DNA from: Oxytricha trifallax
Lineage: Eukaryota > Ciliophora > Spirotrichea > Sporadotrichida > Oxytrichidae
Assembly: GCA_000711775.1 (NCBI GenBank)
Contig: ARYC01001312.1
Location: 1 to 64,000 of the forward strand
Length of the DNA stretch: 64,000 bases
Direction: 5' to 3'
Part shown: piece by piece, positions 37,574 through 47,786 of the stretch
Position numbering within the stretch: position 1 is the first letter of the stretch
Layout of the letters: each line of letters opens with the position of its first letter
Made by a program: the position numbers and the translations under genes
Notes under the pieces: generated by a model
The model's input: the letters and a program-made list of their open reading frames with translations, nothing else
What the model was told of the DNA's origin: nothing
Databases searched by the model: none

Positions 37574-37981
37574 TCACTCCTCAGATTGATCAATCTTGTC
37601 CCCTTTACCCTTTCTAGGAAGCAAGAACACGTGAATGTTGGGTAGAACTCCTCCACTGGCAATAGTTACTGAATTGAGTAATTTGTTCAATTCCTCATCG
37701 TTTCTTATAGCTAACTGGATATGTCTAGGCACTATTCTGGTCTTTTTGTTGTCTCTTGCTGCGTTTCCAGCCAATTCAAGCACTTCAGCTGCTAGATATT
37801 CGAGAACTGCGGCTAGATAAACTGGAGCACCAGCTCCTACTCTATCTGCATAGCGACCTTACTTCATAAAACGAGCGATTCTGCCAACTGGGAACTAAAG
37901 ACCTGCTTTTGATGACTTTGATACAGGCTTGACTCCACTGCCTGCAGACTTTCCTCTTCCTCCTTTTCCTTTTCCTGCCAT
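37574..37981 (-). CDS. H2A: Histone H2A
   Basis: Core histone, complete, 135 aa, intronless and without [19 protein letters not shown] tail; [15 protein letters not shown], then TAA (Gln), then [20 protein letters not shown]; the H2A core [20 protein letters not shown] and [14 protein letters not shown]; then [12 protein letters not shown]. The C-terminus ends ...GDKIDQSEE with SEE rather than SQE, so a consensus SQ(E/D) DNA-damage phosphorylation site as in H2A.X is not obvious, although the Ser remains. The internal TAA at a conserved basic/Gln position is direct evidence for the ciliate code. A short AT-rich spacer (about 200 bp) separates it from the next gene. Confidence 0.97.
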
Positions 37982-38180
37982 AGATAGATTGATATGATTT
38001 TATTTTATATTATAATTTTTAGATTTTAATGTAAAATTTATATAGCATTTGAATTAATATTTAATTAGAATATTCAAATTTACGATAAGATAATTGAATT
38101 ACTCTAATATGAAAATAAAATTTAATTTGTCTTATTTCACTTGACTACTCTTACAACAATAACAAAATCTTAATAATTAA

Positions 38181-39335
38181 TCAGTCTAAATAGTAGGTTT
38201 GCTTTCCTTTAGTAGCTTTCATAGGAGATGGAATGGCAGTCCATTTGTTCTATCGGCAGTCGTTATAATCAGCAAGTCTCATCTGGCTTATAGATCCCTT
38301 AGTAATTGATTTAATGTTTACTATTCCATGAGTCATATCGTTATCTTGATAGCTGTGTATGGCCTGAGACATTAGGGAGGAGTTAGAATATCCCAATATG
38401 CGCAATTAGCGCTGCTCATTAGATACATCACGGACGGGTGATACCAGTCTAGTAGTAATTTAACTGAAAATCATGTCATTTTACTGGTTATCATTGTTAA
38501 AAGTCATATTCAAATCATTTTATTATTACAAAATTGGATCTGTTCTATGCTGGGATTTTGTTCGTATACCTTAAGGTTTTACTGTTTCATATTTAAAATC
38601 ACAAATCTTTTCATTTAAATTGTTAGGATTTTATTTATATATATTTTTAAGTTTTAAATTTAACTTTTATATAACTTTATGTTAAAAAAAGAGTTTTGAA
38701 GTTAAATTATTATCTTTCTCTGTTTGGAGTCTTCAAATATTACGTTTCTTCGAATTAAAGCTTCTTAGATACTCCAGATATGATACTCTAAATAATATTT
38801 ATATAAGACTCATTGGCAAAAACATACCTTCCTGTATGGACTTTTGTTATCTTCTTTATCAAAAGTGGTTGAGTTTCTGATTGAAGTTCTAAACGTATGA
38901 ATGCCTTCTCTACTGCTTTTAATCGGCGTCAAGGATTCAACTCCACTATTTTTATATGATAGTTTAGCATCTCTTGTAGTATTAATTTTCATTGTTGATA
39001 TTGGATCAAATTTATCTTATCTCTGCTGTCTACTTTTATGCTCAACATTCTGAATCAAGTTGTAGGTTGATTTATTCTTTGCGTTATTAAACACCTTTCT
39101 TGGAATTTGCTAGGGAACACAATTGTTTGATCTTTTCTCATCGAGCACAGGCTTGAAGAGCTTTGAGATTTATTTCTACATCAAAATATGATTAGCTTAC
39201 AAGAGATATAATCTCATAAATTGTAGTAATTACTACTAGTAACATAAGTCTTACATCAAGGATTTGAGAATACACTGTTTATCTGGGCTGTGGCTGCTTT
39301 CTTTCATTAATTACATCTCTTCTTGAAATAGCCAT
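38181..39335 (-). CDS. Protein of unknown function, Ser/Arg/Gln-rich
   Basis: Starts MAISRRDVINERKQPQPRQT. An intron (gtaagacttatg...gatgtag) leads to KQISKLFKPVLDEKRSNNCV and a basic region with KINTTRDAKLSYKNSGVESL and IHTFRTSIRNSTTFDKED. After another intron (gtatgttt...atttag) come YHIWSIQEALIRRNVIFEDS and, after an AT-rich gap (about 38550-38720), TTRLVSPVRDVSNEQRQLRI and MRLADYNDCRQNKWTAIPSP, ending at TGA 38181-38183. The frame is open upstream of the chosen ATG to a possible acceptor near 39385. No recognised domain. Confidence 0.6.
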
Positions 39336-39789
39336 GGGAGTTTATGGGGCGGTCGATTTACGTTCACTTATGAGAGCATCGCTTATAACTTAAAAATACG
39401 ATATATTTTGTTAATAAAAAAACGTAATTCACATGATTTAAAATTAAAAAATTAATTAATCAAATATGGAATAAAAATCATTATTTTTTTATATCAAAAT
39501 GTTAAAATGCTTCATTATAAATTATAAAATTAAAGAAAGAAAAAATTATTTTATTATACTACATGTTTTATCTATCTTAAAATATGAATTTAATTAGATT
39601 ATTCAATTCTAATTTATAATAAATGTGCAAATATTAAAATATACATTATAGTAGAGACCTGGATGAAGTAAACTTTTTCATTTTGAGATTATATCTTAAA
39701 ATAAAAATTAATTAAAGTGAATCACTAATTAAATGATTAATTATCAAAATATTCATTAAATCAATTTAATAATTAAAATTAAAAACAGA
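39336..39789. other. AT-rich intergenic region
   Basis: About 450 bp, strongly AT-rich, between two minus-strand genes. No ORF, repeat or RNA recognised. Confidence 0.5.
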
Positions 39790-40854
39790 TCAAATTTCAT
39801 ATCTCTCCGGTCTAATTTCATCAATGATAGTAAGTTCTTTGTCTCTTTTAAGGTCCATCAAGTATAACAGTTCGTCTCTGACAAGCTCTGCATTTTTAAT
39901 ATAAGTCTCAAGCTTGTAGTCTTAAGTGCCGAAGTTTACAATCAGATTTCTATATTTCATAGACTAGCCAATTAAGGGTCTACTATCAGGAACTGAGAAA
40001 GAGTATTTACTGCTAAAATACACAAAATCATGCAGTTATTCATGATTCAAGCCAAGGGATTAGGCCACTAACTCAGAGGAAGTTCTTATAATAGGAATGA
40101 TGTGCCTAATATATCTAAAGATCTGTATGTTATAAGTTGAGCTGCACATAACAAAGAAGTCTGCTCTAAGTGATTTAAGTTGAGGAGAGTCAACTTCACA
40201 GTGCCCTATTTTATCTCCAAACCCATGAAGAAATGGAACATCACCATGCACATAACTTATATTGTCGCACTGATTTTTAAGGTAATACACAGCTTCATGA
40301 CCATCAAAGCTCAAGGACTAAATATTTGCTATTCTTTTCATTTCAATGTTATGAGATCCTTCTGGTTTAAGTTCACTATACTGATTACTTGGTCTTAGTT
40401 TTGATTTGAAAACTTTAGTGTACATATACTTGAAAAAGATCTTCTCCCTCATTAAACTCCTATTGCTGTCAATTAAAAATTTTAAAGCAAATTTAGTTCT
40501 GCCAATCTTTTTAACACCTTTTACTTATTCTTCCATAGTGGATTAAAGTTCTCTATGAGGTAGTTAAGTTTTTTCTCCATAAATGAGATATATCTCTGTA
40601 TTACTATTTTTAATGTGCTAATCTTTAGAGAGGATATAAGTTGTTATAAGGGCTTCTCCCCCATCACCAAAGATTAAAACTCTATGTTTCTTCGATTAGT
40701 TATTTCCATTCTCTGATTAAGCTAACTTTGTTGAATTTGTCTATTATTATTCATGTTTATTCGATTCCTCTGCTTAAGACTAAATCATGTTCAACCTATT
40801 TTACAGAGTTGCAGAAGAAGCAAGCAAAAATATAGATGTTGAGAACAATTTCAT
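39790..40854 (-). CDS. Protein with N-terminal signal-like segment and Rossmann-like motif, unknown
   Basis: Uninterrupted 354-codon gene, intronless. The first 17 residues MKLFSTSIFLLASSATL look like a signal peptide or anchor, followed by a Gln/Ser/Asn-rich linker. Residues after KKHRVLIFGDGGEALITTYI resemble a beta-strand plus glycine-rich turn of a nucleotide-binding fold (GDGGEA), but the rest (GDVPFLHGFGDKIGHCE, LRADFFVMCSSTYNIQIFRY) does not let me name a family. It ends RDKELTIIDEIRPERYEI, TGA 39790-39792. Its start codon is only 17 bp from the start of the opposite-strand gene. Confidence 0.72.
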
Positions 40855-40871
40855 TTTGAAAAATTAAATTT

Positions 40872-41237
40872 ATGGCTCATAATAATCATGAATTACACTA
40901 AGATATCACAAATCGAATAATATATTAGGCTTTATCAATGTTTGATGAAGGAGACATCATGCTTAAGTTTAAAGGAGACCGATTAGATTACCCTCTTCTA
41001 GTACTTGCAGAAGTAAGAAAGTTGTAATCATCAATTCTGCAAGTAGTTTTGAGTGGATTTTAGAGCTTTTTGCCTCTGAACTTATTAGTTGCAGTTTAAG
41101 GAGTCTTCTCATTTATTATGACTTTAGAGTCATTGTGGGATGAGTTGGACTTCCTTGAATGCATGAAGAAATTGCGAGCTTATGGTGTTTTAGATGGAAG
41201 AATATTCGAATAGTCTAGGATGAGTGGATCTACTTGA
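40872..41237 (+). CDS. Small helical protein, unknown
   Basis: 121 codons: MAHNNHELHQDITNRIIYQA, then LDYPLLVLAEVRKLQSSILQ and a hydrophobic stretch (GFQSFLPLNLLVAVQGVFSF) that may be one membrane-associated helix, ending RIFEQSRMSGST, TGA 41235-41237. No introns. It is divergent from the gene at 39790-40854 with 17 bp between start codons, and ends 21 bp before the TBE-A target site. The short length and lack of homologs in memory keep confidence moderate. Confidence 0.55.
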
Positions 41238-41261
41238 TTTTGTGTTGAAGGTAGGTATATT

Positions 41262-41339
41262 CAAAACCCCAAAACCCCTTAATGAGGTTTATAAGTGCTT
41301 TGATTTGTAGGGAATTTGTTAGGGGTTGGGGTTATTAAT
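41262..41339 (+). repeat. TBE-A left inverted repeat (78 bp)
   Basis: Begins with the C4A4 telomere-like 17-mer; identical as reverse complement to 45267-45344. The match breaks at base 79. Confidence 0.95.
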
Positions 41340-41380
41340 AGGTTTTAATGTGAAATTTATAGTAAATGTATTTAATTTAA

Positions 41381-42828
41381 TCACTCAAAATGCACTTTTG
41401 GATCATGTGGGAGAGGTCTGAAGTTTATTTTACTTAACCACAACTCTATCTTCTCTAATGTTATGTCTGATCTAGAGTTTGGTTTTAAGATTATTGATTC
41501 TGCCATTTATTTTAATGATTGAGATACTCTGTTTTTGTCTATAAATTACTTGATTCTTTACTTAGCATCTTTCTCACACCTTGTAGAGTAGTAATCATTC
41601 CGAGGCATGTCGCACTCTATTATTATTGCTGCTAAAGCCCACACATCCCATTGATAGTCTCCATCTCTCCAGTCTTCTCTTTCAGGATAATAGCCTGGAG
41701 TTCCCATAACACTTCCTAGCCTTGATACTTCTACCCTTAATGCTCTGTTGAAGTCAATAATTGTCACTCTTACAGGTGAGAAGTTTATCATAATATTCTC
41801 TGGTTTCAAATCTCTATGAACAAAGCCTAACTTATGTAGCTCTTTTATACCTTGTAAGGTTTAAGTTGCTATCAAAGCAAGCTACTTATGATTCCTTTGA
41901 TCAGTAATAAAATCTCTGAGGGTCATTTCATAGAATGGGAGTCTGAAAGCAACATGATCCTTCGCAAGGAGAACAGCATCTAGCTTGATTTAGTAACTAC
42001 ACTCTTTAAACTTTGCTTGAGTGAGTACTTGATACTCATTTGTGAACTCCATCTAATATTTATTATCACTTAAGAGATAGTTGAAGGGATACACCTTGTA
42101 TGCATACTGATGATCATTGATAACTTTCTTATCAAAGGAGTCTTCTAATATAAGGTAGCTTTAAAGTGAAGTGTCTAGGTCAACTTAGGCAAGAACTGGA
42201 ATCTTTTTATATTGAATTTTAACCATAATCTTTGTGATTTCAGATGCTAGTAGGTTGCGTGATTTCCTCACATATTCTGATTCGCAAGCTTGTTCGAGCT
42301 CTACCATTTTCGAAGATTCTCTTGCTTTTCTTTTGTTAAGTAGCTTCAATTCATCTTCATGCTTTTCAATCTCTAAATCTTTCTTGTGAGCTTTTAAAAG
42401 ATGCTTCCTTAAATCTCTAGTATGAGCATACTGCTTATGGCACTCGAAGCAATCATACTTTCCGTCGATTTTATCGTGCTTTAAGTATACTGTTGGCTTG
42501 GCTTCTCTAGCTCTTTCATATGCCTATACCAACTAGATTTATGAGCGAAGTCTCTCTCACACTTCTCACAAAAGTATACTTCTACTTCTTCAGTTTGTAT
42601 AGGAATTTCATTCATACCTTTCTCCTCTTCTCTGTCTCCCACACACTTGTTTGCCATTTATTTTCTATTATTAATTTCTATTTTAATAACAGAGACCTCA
42701 AGTGATAGCTCTGGTAGTTCTTTATGAGAGTTCATCTCACAGCTATCACACTTTTTATTGCTGCCAAAGGTAAGTCTCGTTTAGTTTGATGAAAGGGCTG
42801 TTGTTTTTCTTAAAATGTTAGCGCTCAT
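41381..42828 (-). pseudogene. TBE-A 57-kDa zinc-finger/kinase gene, one frameshift
   Basis: Starts MSANILRKTTALSSN at 42828. A Cys-rich first finger is followed by a 1-nt frame break near 42515 (frame ..WYRHMKELEKP continues in the next frame as ERAREAKPTVYL). The second C2H2 finger is intact, CFECHKQYAHTRDLRKHLLKAH. A Lys/Glu-rich linker leads to the kinase-like domain with ELHKLGFVHRDLKPENIM, TIIDFNRALRV (DFN replacing DFG) and GTPGYYPEREDWRDGD. TGA is at 41381-41383. The total length is 3n+2, consistent with a single indel. In the family the protein is about 57 kDa with unknown role; the finger could bind TBE DNA. Confidence 0.85.
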
Positions 42829-43393
42829 ATTTAAATTTGAATTTAAAATTATAAAACTGCCTCTATAACTGAGAGCTTATATGAGAGCTTTGCAAGCCTA
42901 CAAGTTTCAAGGGAAGTTCTTATAGTATGAGAGAAGAATTATGAGTGTTAAGAGACGATCCAGTTCTACATATGGGTGAGGAAGTAACCATTTTTACTTT
43001 CAATAATAAGTTGATTATAGTACGTACCGATTTAGGAAGTGCACCTAATTAAGTACGTACTGCTTTAGGAGGTATTTTGTGATTTTATGATTAAAATTAG
43101 GGTGCTCCTAATTAAGTACTAGCTTTAATTAATGCTCCTAATAAGATACTAGCATTTTAGGAGCTGCTCCTAATTAAGCACGTACCAATTTAAATTTAAA
43201 AATATGGAACTATAACAGTAGAAATTGATATCAATCTCTCAAGTTTGAAACCAGTTCTCAAAACTTTCTCCATATCCTTCTTAGAGGTTGACCTCCTATA
43301 GGATGCCCATATTTAATAGTAAGTTTTACAGAGGTAAATAATTGAAATCAATAAACTTAAATTTGAATATCATTTCTTAGATCTGTAAACAAG
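42829..43393. promoter_or_regulatory. TBE-A divergent intergenic region with repeated motif
   Basis: Lies between the divergent 57-kDa and 22-kDa genes. It holds three copies of CCTAATTAAGYAC at 43044, 43107 and 43169 (spacing 63 and 62 bp), plus related GTAC-containing words. At 43265-43323 is a block strongly conserved with TBE-B (core GGTTGACCTCCTATA then GATGCCCATATTTAATA), about 70 bp before the 22-kDa ATG. Probably a bidirectional promoter; inferred from position and conservation. Confidence 0.5.
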
Positions 43394-44189
43394 ATGGAGT
43401 CAATGAATGATGCAATGAAAAGAGTGCAAGCACAAGAATTGATTCAAAGATTTAGAAGCAAGGAGGATTTGCACCGCTACCTGGTGCAGCAAGGTAATGA
43501 ACTTATAGTAACTCAATTTGGTTATATAGTTGGTTTGTTCTTGCCAACGATGGAAGGTACCAAAATTTCATTTCTAAGGGCGATACTCTGCGAAGGAAGA
43601 AAGCATTTAAAACTTAAGATGTAAAGTTTGCAGAGATTCCAAACTATCCAGAAATCTCAGTGACTAACTTATATGATGATGCTATGAACGACCCAGAGGT
43701 TTCGCTGTACCTGCCTACTAAGAAGCAGTTGTCAAATAAACTGCCTGAAAGAAACTATTTCTTTGGCATACTTGCAACAATTAAAGGTGATTACTTGAAA
43801 GAAATTATTCAAGAATCTCATAAGAAAAGGTACAGCATCTCTTCAGAAGATAAGGACAAACAAGGGATCAAGATAAGTGAGAGCTGGCTATCAGAGCTGC
43901 AGAAGCACCCTTATATTTCAAGTAAGATTTGTAGCTTAACTCTTTAGAAAAATCTGGTACTGGCATCTTCTTGATGAAGGAATAGAGCAAGCTTCACAGA
44001 GAGCGAAAGTCGCAGACAAAGTATGAAGTCAGCAAGAGACTTTATTCAAATATTCAGCCACCAGAGTCAATGAACATAGATGCTGGAGCTGGCAGTAAGA
44101 GAAGAAACTTAGGAGGAGGGAAGCAGGGAAGAAAGAAAGTAGAAGAAAAGAAAGAGAAGCCAGCTCCCTCTAAAGAATTTTAAATGTGA
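43394..44189 (+). pseudogene. TBE-A 22-kDa gene, one frameshift
   Basis: Starts MESMNDAMKRVQAQELIQRF. Compared with TBE-B, one base is missing near 43583, after FLRAILCE, so the frame moves before DVKFAEIPNYPEISVTNLYD. The remainder is intact: LPTKKQLSNKLPERNYFFGI, then a 26-nt intron at 43922-43947, then KSGTGIFLMKEQSKLHRERK and a basic tail. TGA 44187-44189, nine bp from the convergent transposase stop. The family function is unknown. Confidence 0.8.
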
Positions 44190-44198
44190 CTTATATAT

Positions 44199-45263
44199 TC
44201 ATTAACTTAACTACAAAACTTATTTATATAAATTCACTCTCCCTTCTTTAGCACACTTTTAAGCCAATTAATTATCTACTCTCTTCGCTGAGCTTTTAAT
44301 AAAGTCTACTGTATCGATAGGTAGGTCATGCATCAAGTGATATAGCAGCAGTTTCTTGTAATGACCTTTTAATATTCCCCAGTAGAACTCAATTCCATTA
44401 AACTATGGACTGTAAGGTACGTTGAACACTGGCGTTATTCTAAGTTGTTCATAACTCTTCCTTGTTTCTTTGGTCTTATGAACAGAAAGATTATCAACGA
44501 ATAGTATAATCTCTTATTCAGGGTACTTCTCTCTCAGCTGTTCTAAGAACTTTATATACTACTCTGTCTTAATAGAGCGAGGATGAATAAGATAAGTTTC
44601 TAAACCAGTATCCTCGCTAATTCCTCCAAGAATAGCCATTGTTTAATCCTTGACTTTCTAGTCATATACTTCTATGTTGCTATGGCTCTTATACCAAGAC
44701 TTCTAGATGAAAGTGTTGAATGTAAACACAGCCTCGTCAGCATGAATAAACTTAATATTATTCTATTAGGCTCTCTGCATTTAATTATAAATATAATTTA
44801 AGTTGTTGTTGTAAAATGGCAGAGTGAAATCAATTACTCTCTTGATACGATTTACACCTTTGTAAGAGATACCATTTCGTTTATAGATGTTTGCAACAGA
44901 CTATGCAGAGATCTTCAACTCAGGGAACTGGCGATGAAACATAATAGCTCGTTAGTCGAGAGAGAAGTGAGCCCAATACTTCAAAGTTTTTTCATTAATA
45001 AGATAGTCAATATGCTTCTATAGAAACTTAGACTTCCTCTTAGGCTAAGAATTCAGCTATTATTGCTTTAATTACACAGCTTTCAAGCAGTGAGAACGAA
45101 CAGTTGAGGGACTACGCTTTAAGAGCAGTGCAATAGACTTATAGTTCAGTACTGGTTTGAGTTATTCACTATACATATCACATCCATAACGCAGTTTAAA
45201 CACTAAATCTATATACTCTTCATCATAAATAGACCCCAAAAGCTTGTAATTTTTGTCTCGCAT
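44199..45263 (-). CDS. TBE-A 42-kDa transposase, intact (DD34E)
   Basis: Cut-and-paste transposase of the IS630/Tc1/mariner superfamily; 354 codons with no break. N-terminal helix-turn-helix region (YKSIALLLKRSPSTVRSHCL). Catalytic triad: Asp176 in FIHADEAVFT, Asp257 in ILFVDNLSVHKTK, and Glu292 in PYSPQFNGIEFYWGILK, with 34 residues between the second Asp and the Glu. ATG lies just inside the right inverted repeat (45261-45263); TGA 44199-44201. In Oxytricha, TBE transposases have been implicated in programmed DNA elimination. The whole catalytic core is preserved, so it could encode an active enzyme. Confidence 0.95.
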
Positions 45264-45266
45264 TTA

Positions 45267-45344
45267 ATTAATAACCCCAACCCCTAACAAATTCCCTACA
45301 AATCAAAGCACTTATAAACCTCATTAAGGGGTTTTGGGGTTTTG
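45267..45344 (-). repeat. TBE-A right inverted repeat (78 bp)
   Basis: Exact inverse of 41262-41339, ending in G4T4-type sequence; followed by target ATT. Confidence 0.95.
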
Positions 45345-46199
45345 ATTCTGAAGTTAATATAATCATTATAGTTTTTAAATTATTTTAACCTTTCCTGTAA
45401 TAATTACTGTTAGTTAAGTAGTTTTATTCCACTTAGAAGCATATAAATTCCTAATATTGCAAATTAGTATATTTTATTATTATTAGAATTTTATTTTGAA
45501 ATTTAATTGTTGATTGAATCATTTTTAGGTAATATATATGTTCAATCTTCTTATCTAGAAAAGATATCGTAAATGGCACAGAGTTTTAATATCAGATTGA
45601 TCATATTTAATCAACAATAGTTGATATAAACTTAACTTCAGCATAATTAAAATTTTGGTAGCAGCAGCTTTTTGATTAATACCAAATTAATATTATTCTT
45701 TTTTATGTAATGTTAACATTTTTCTTTTTTTTCATTTGAACATCAACAATATTCAAAGATTAAACCTCTAACTGAAACTATAATATTAATGCTACCTCTA
45801 TGATAATTAGTCATAATTTTTTAAAAAATTGTTGTTTTTTGAACACTTAAATACACAATAATGTATAAAATGGATGTATTGAAAGTGGAATCTTTCAAAT
45901 ATTCGAGTATTTTGCCATTTAGATATAAATAAAAATATTGTTTGTCTTTCTTCAATACTTTAAAAATAATTATATTAATTATAATGATATTAATAACATG
46001 ATCACCATGATGTCCTTGAGACTCCTCAATCTAATTGTGTGGTCACAAACAAGAATCAAATCTTTTTATAATACTTTATTGATAAGCTTTTGGAATACTC
46101 ACTGAATTTCATCTCTTTCTTCTGTTGTCATTACTCTTATGTCCATTCGTCTTGTTGTTTCTCTTCCATCTGGTCTCATCCTTTATTTGCGATCACAAT
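45345..46199. other. Unique DNA between TBE-A and TBE-B
   Basis: 855 bp of AT-rich DNA. Near the TBE-B end a less AT-rich minus-strand stretch (about 46105-46195) reads RMRPDGRETTRRMDIRVMTT then EERDEIQ before a gtgagt donor-like site; it may be an exon or gene fragment. The rest shows nothing. Confidence 0.4.
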
Positions 46200-46284
46200 C
46201 AAAACCCCAAAACCCCTTAGTGAGGTTTATAAGTGCTTTGATTTGTAGGGTATAGTTGGGGTCTTATTGGGGTTAGTAGAGAAA
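46200..46284 (+). repeat. TBE-B left inverted repeat (85 bp)
   Basis: Perfect inverse match to 50229-50313. Confidence 0.93.
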
Positions 46285-46307
46285 ACGCAGGTTTTTAATG
46301 AATTTAA

Positions 46308-47786
46308 TCAATATTCAATGAGTATTACTGTACTTAATTCAAACAAATTTTATCTGCTTATCTTTGTGATACCTCTTGAATTTAGCAGTCTGTAGTTGTT
46401 CTAGTATATCATCCAATGATTATCGTGGATATGCTGAGCTTTTACGATGACCATCTCAACTATCTTCTTAATTTCATTGCATATTTCATCTTGCTTAATA
46501 TGTTTAGCAGCCAAACTTATTGATTATTTCTCATGTTTTGTTCCAAAGTATGACATACTTTCCATATCGCACTCTAAGATAATTGCAGCTACCGCCCAAA
46601 CATCCCATTAGACAGACCCATTTGTCCATTTCTCTCTTATAGGGAAGTATCCTGGAGTGCCTAAAACCTTAGCTAAAGTCACTATCTCTTGTCTTATTGC
46701 TCTGTTGAAATATATGACTACTACTTCTAAAGGGCAGAGATTTAGCATTACATTTTCTGGCTTCAAATCTCTATGAACATACCCTAGATCATGGAGCTCT
46801 TTCACACCCTTAGTCATATCTGTGAGTATCTCATTCAAATCATCAGGATATCTATTATGGTAGAGATACTCTCTTAGAGTCATTTCAAACTTCTTGAGTC
46901 TCAAAGCAATAAAACCATGACCAAGTATAACTCCGTCGAGCTTAGCTAAGTTCTTGCATTATCTTTTCTAAGCCTCTCTCAGTACTATGTATTCATTTGC
47001 AAACTCATTTTAATATTGCTCGTTCTTAATGAGATACTTGAATGGATATACCTTGTATGCGAATTCATCAACAACTATAAGTTTTACCTTGTTAGGTACG
47101 TCAATATTCAAATAGTTTTCAATACAGCTGCTTATGTCGACTGCATTTAATGCAGGTATATACATTGCTCTCTCTTATAAGCATGCAATATACATACCAT
47201 TTGCTGGTTGGTTCATTGACTCAAACCGCTTCTATCTCTTAAGTCTCTCCTACTGCTCTATTTGTGAATCAAGAGAGTTATTTTTTCTTTTAGCAGGTAC
47301 AAGCTTTTAAGTTTCCTCATCTTTAATCAGGAATTCGCTTAGATGATGCTTTTGCATATGTCTCTTTACTTTAGCTGAGTGAGTATAAGACTTCATGCAG
47401 GTAGTGCATTAATATCTACCATCTACTTTATGATGCTTGAAGTAGATCTTAGCTCTACCAGAGTGTACCTCTTTGATGTGTCTCTTCAAGCTTGACTCAG
47501 TTGAGAAGAAATTTTAGCAGTCTTCACATTAAAACGTTTTAATTTTTTCTATTGGTTGCTGTTCCTTATCTTCCTCAACCAATTCAACTTATGTTTAAAC
47601 TCCCATCTCAGCACTCTACTTCTTGTTTTAAACTTAAATTTTAAAGACCTCAGCTTCAAACTCTAGAGCTCTTAGCTCTACCTCCTTTTCAATATAAATT
47701 ACTTCTGGTTTCTTGGAGGAGCCAAAGTTGAGCAATGATTAACCTGTTCCAAGAGAAACTGCCTTACGATTTAAGTTAGCCGCCAT
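46308..47786 (-). CDS. TBE-B 57-kDa C2H2 zinc-finger / pseudokinase protein, intact
   Basis: 492 codons, no break, from MAANLNRKAVSLGTGQSLLN to TGA 46308-46310. Two C2H2 fingers, at residues about 87-108 (CEDCQNFFSTESSLKRHIKEVH) and about 127-148 (CTTCMKSYTHSAKVKRHMQKHH shape), then a Gln/Lys-rich linker, then a kinase-like domain: FAYKVYPFKYL, KELHDLGYVHRDLKPENVML, and VVVIYFNRAIRQ where the metal-binding Asp of DFG/DFN is Tyr, then GTPGYFPIREKW and QWDVWAVAAIILECDM. There is no glycine-rich loop. The Tyr change and missing loop suggest a pseudokinase. Its role in transposition is unknown; the fingers may bind element DNA. Confidence 0.9.

Larger units (their letters stand above)
41262..45344 (-). 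mobile_element. TBE-A: complete telomere-bearing element (4083 bp)
   Basis: Bounded by CAAAACCCCAAAACCCC at 41262 and its inverse ending at 45344, with the ATT target duplicated on both sides (41259-41261 and 45345-45347). The terminal inverted repeats are 78 bp and identical. It contains the three TBE genes in the usual layout: 57-kDa (-), 22-kDa (+), 42-kDa transposase (-). Germline-limited transposon, expected to be removed during macronuclear development. Confidence 0.96.

Noticed and set aside
37635-37820. Open frame on the plus strand
   Set aside because: Antisense to histone H2A.
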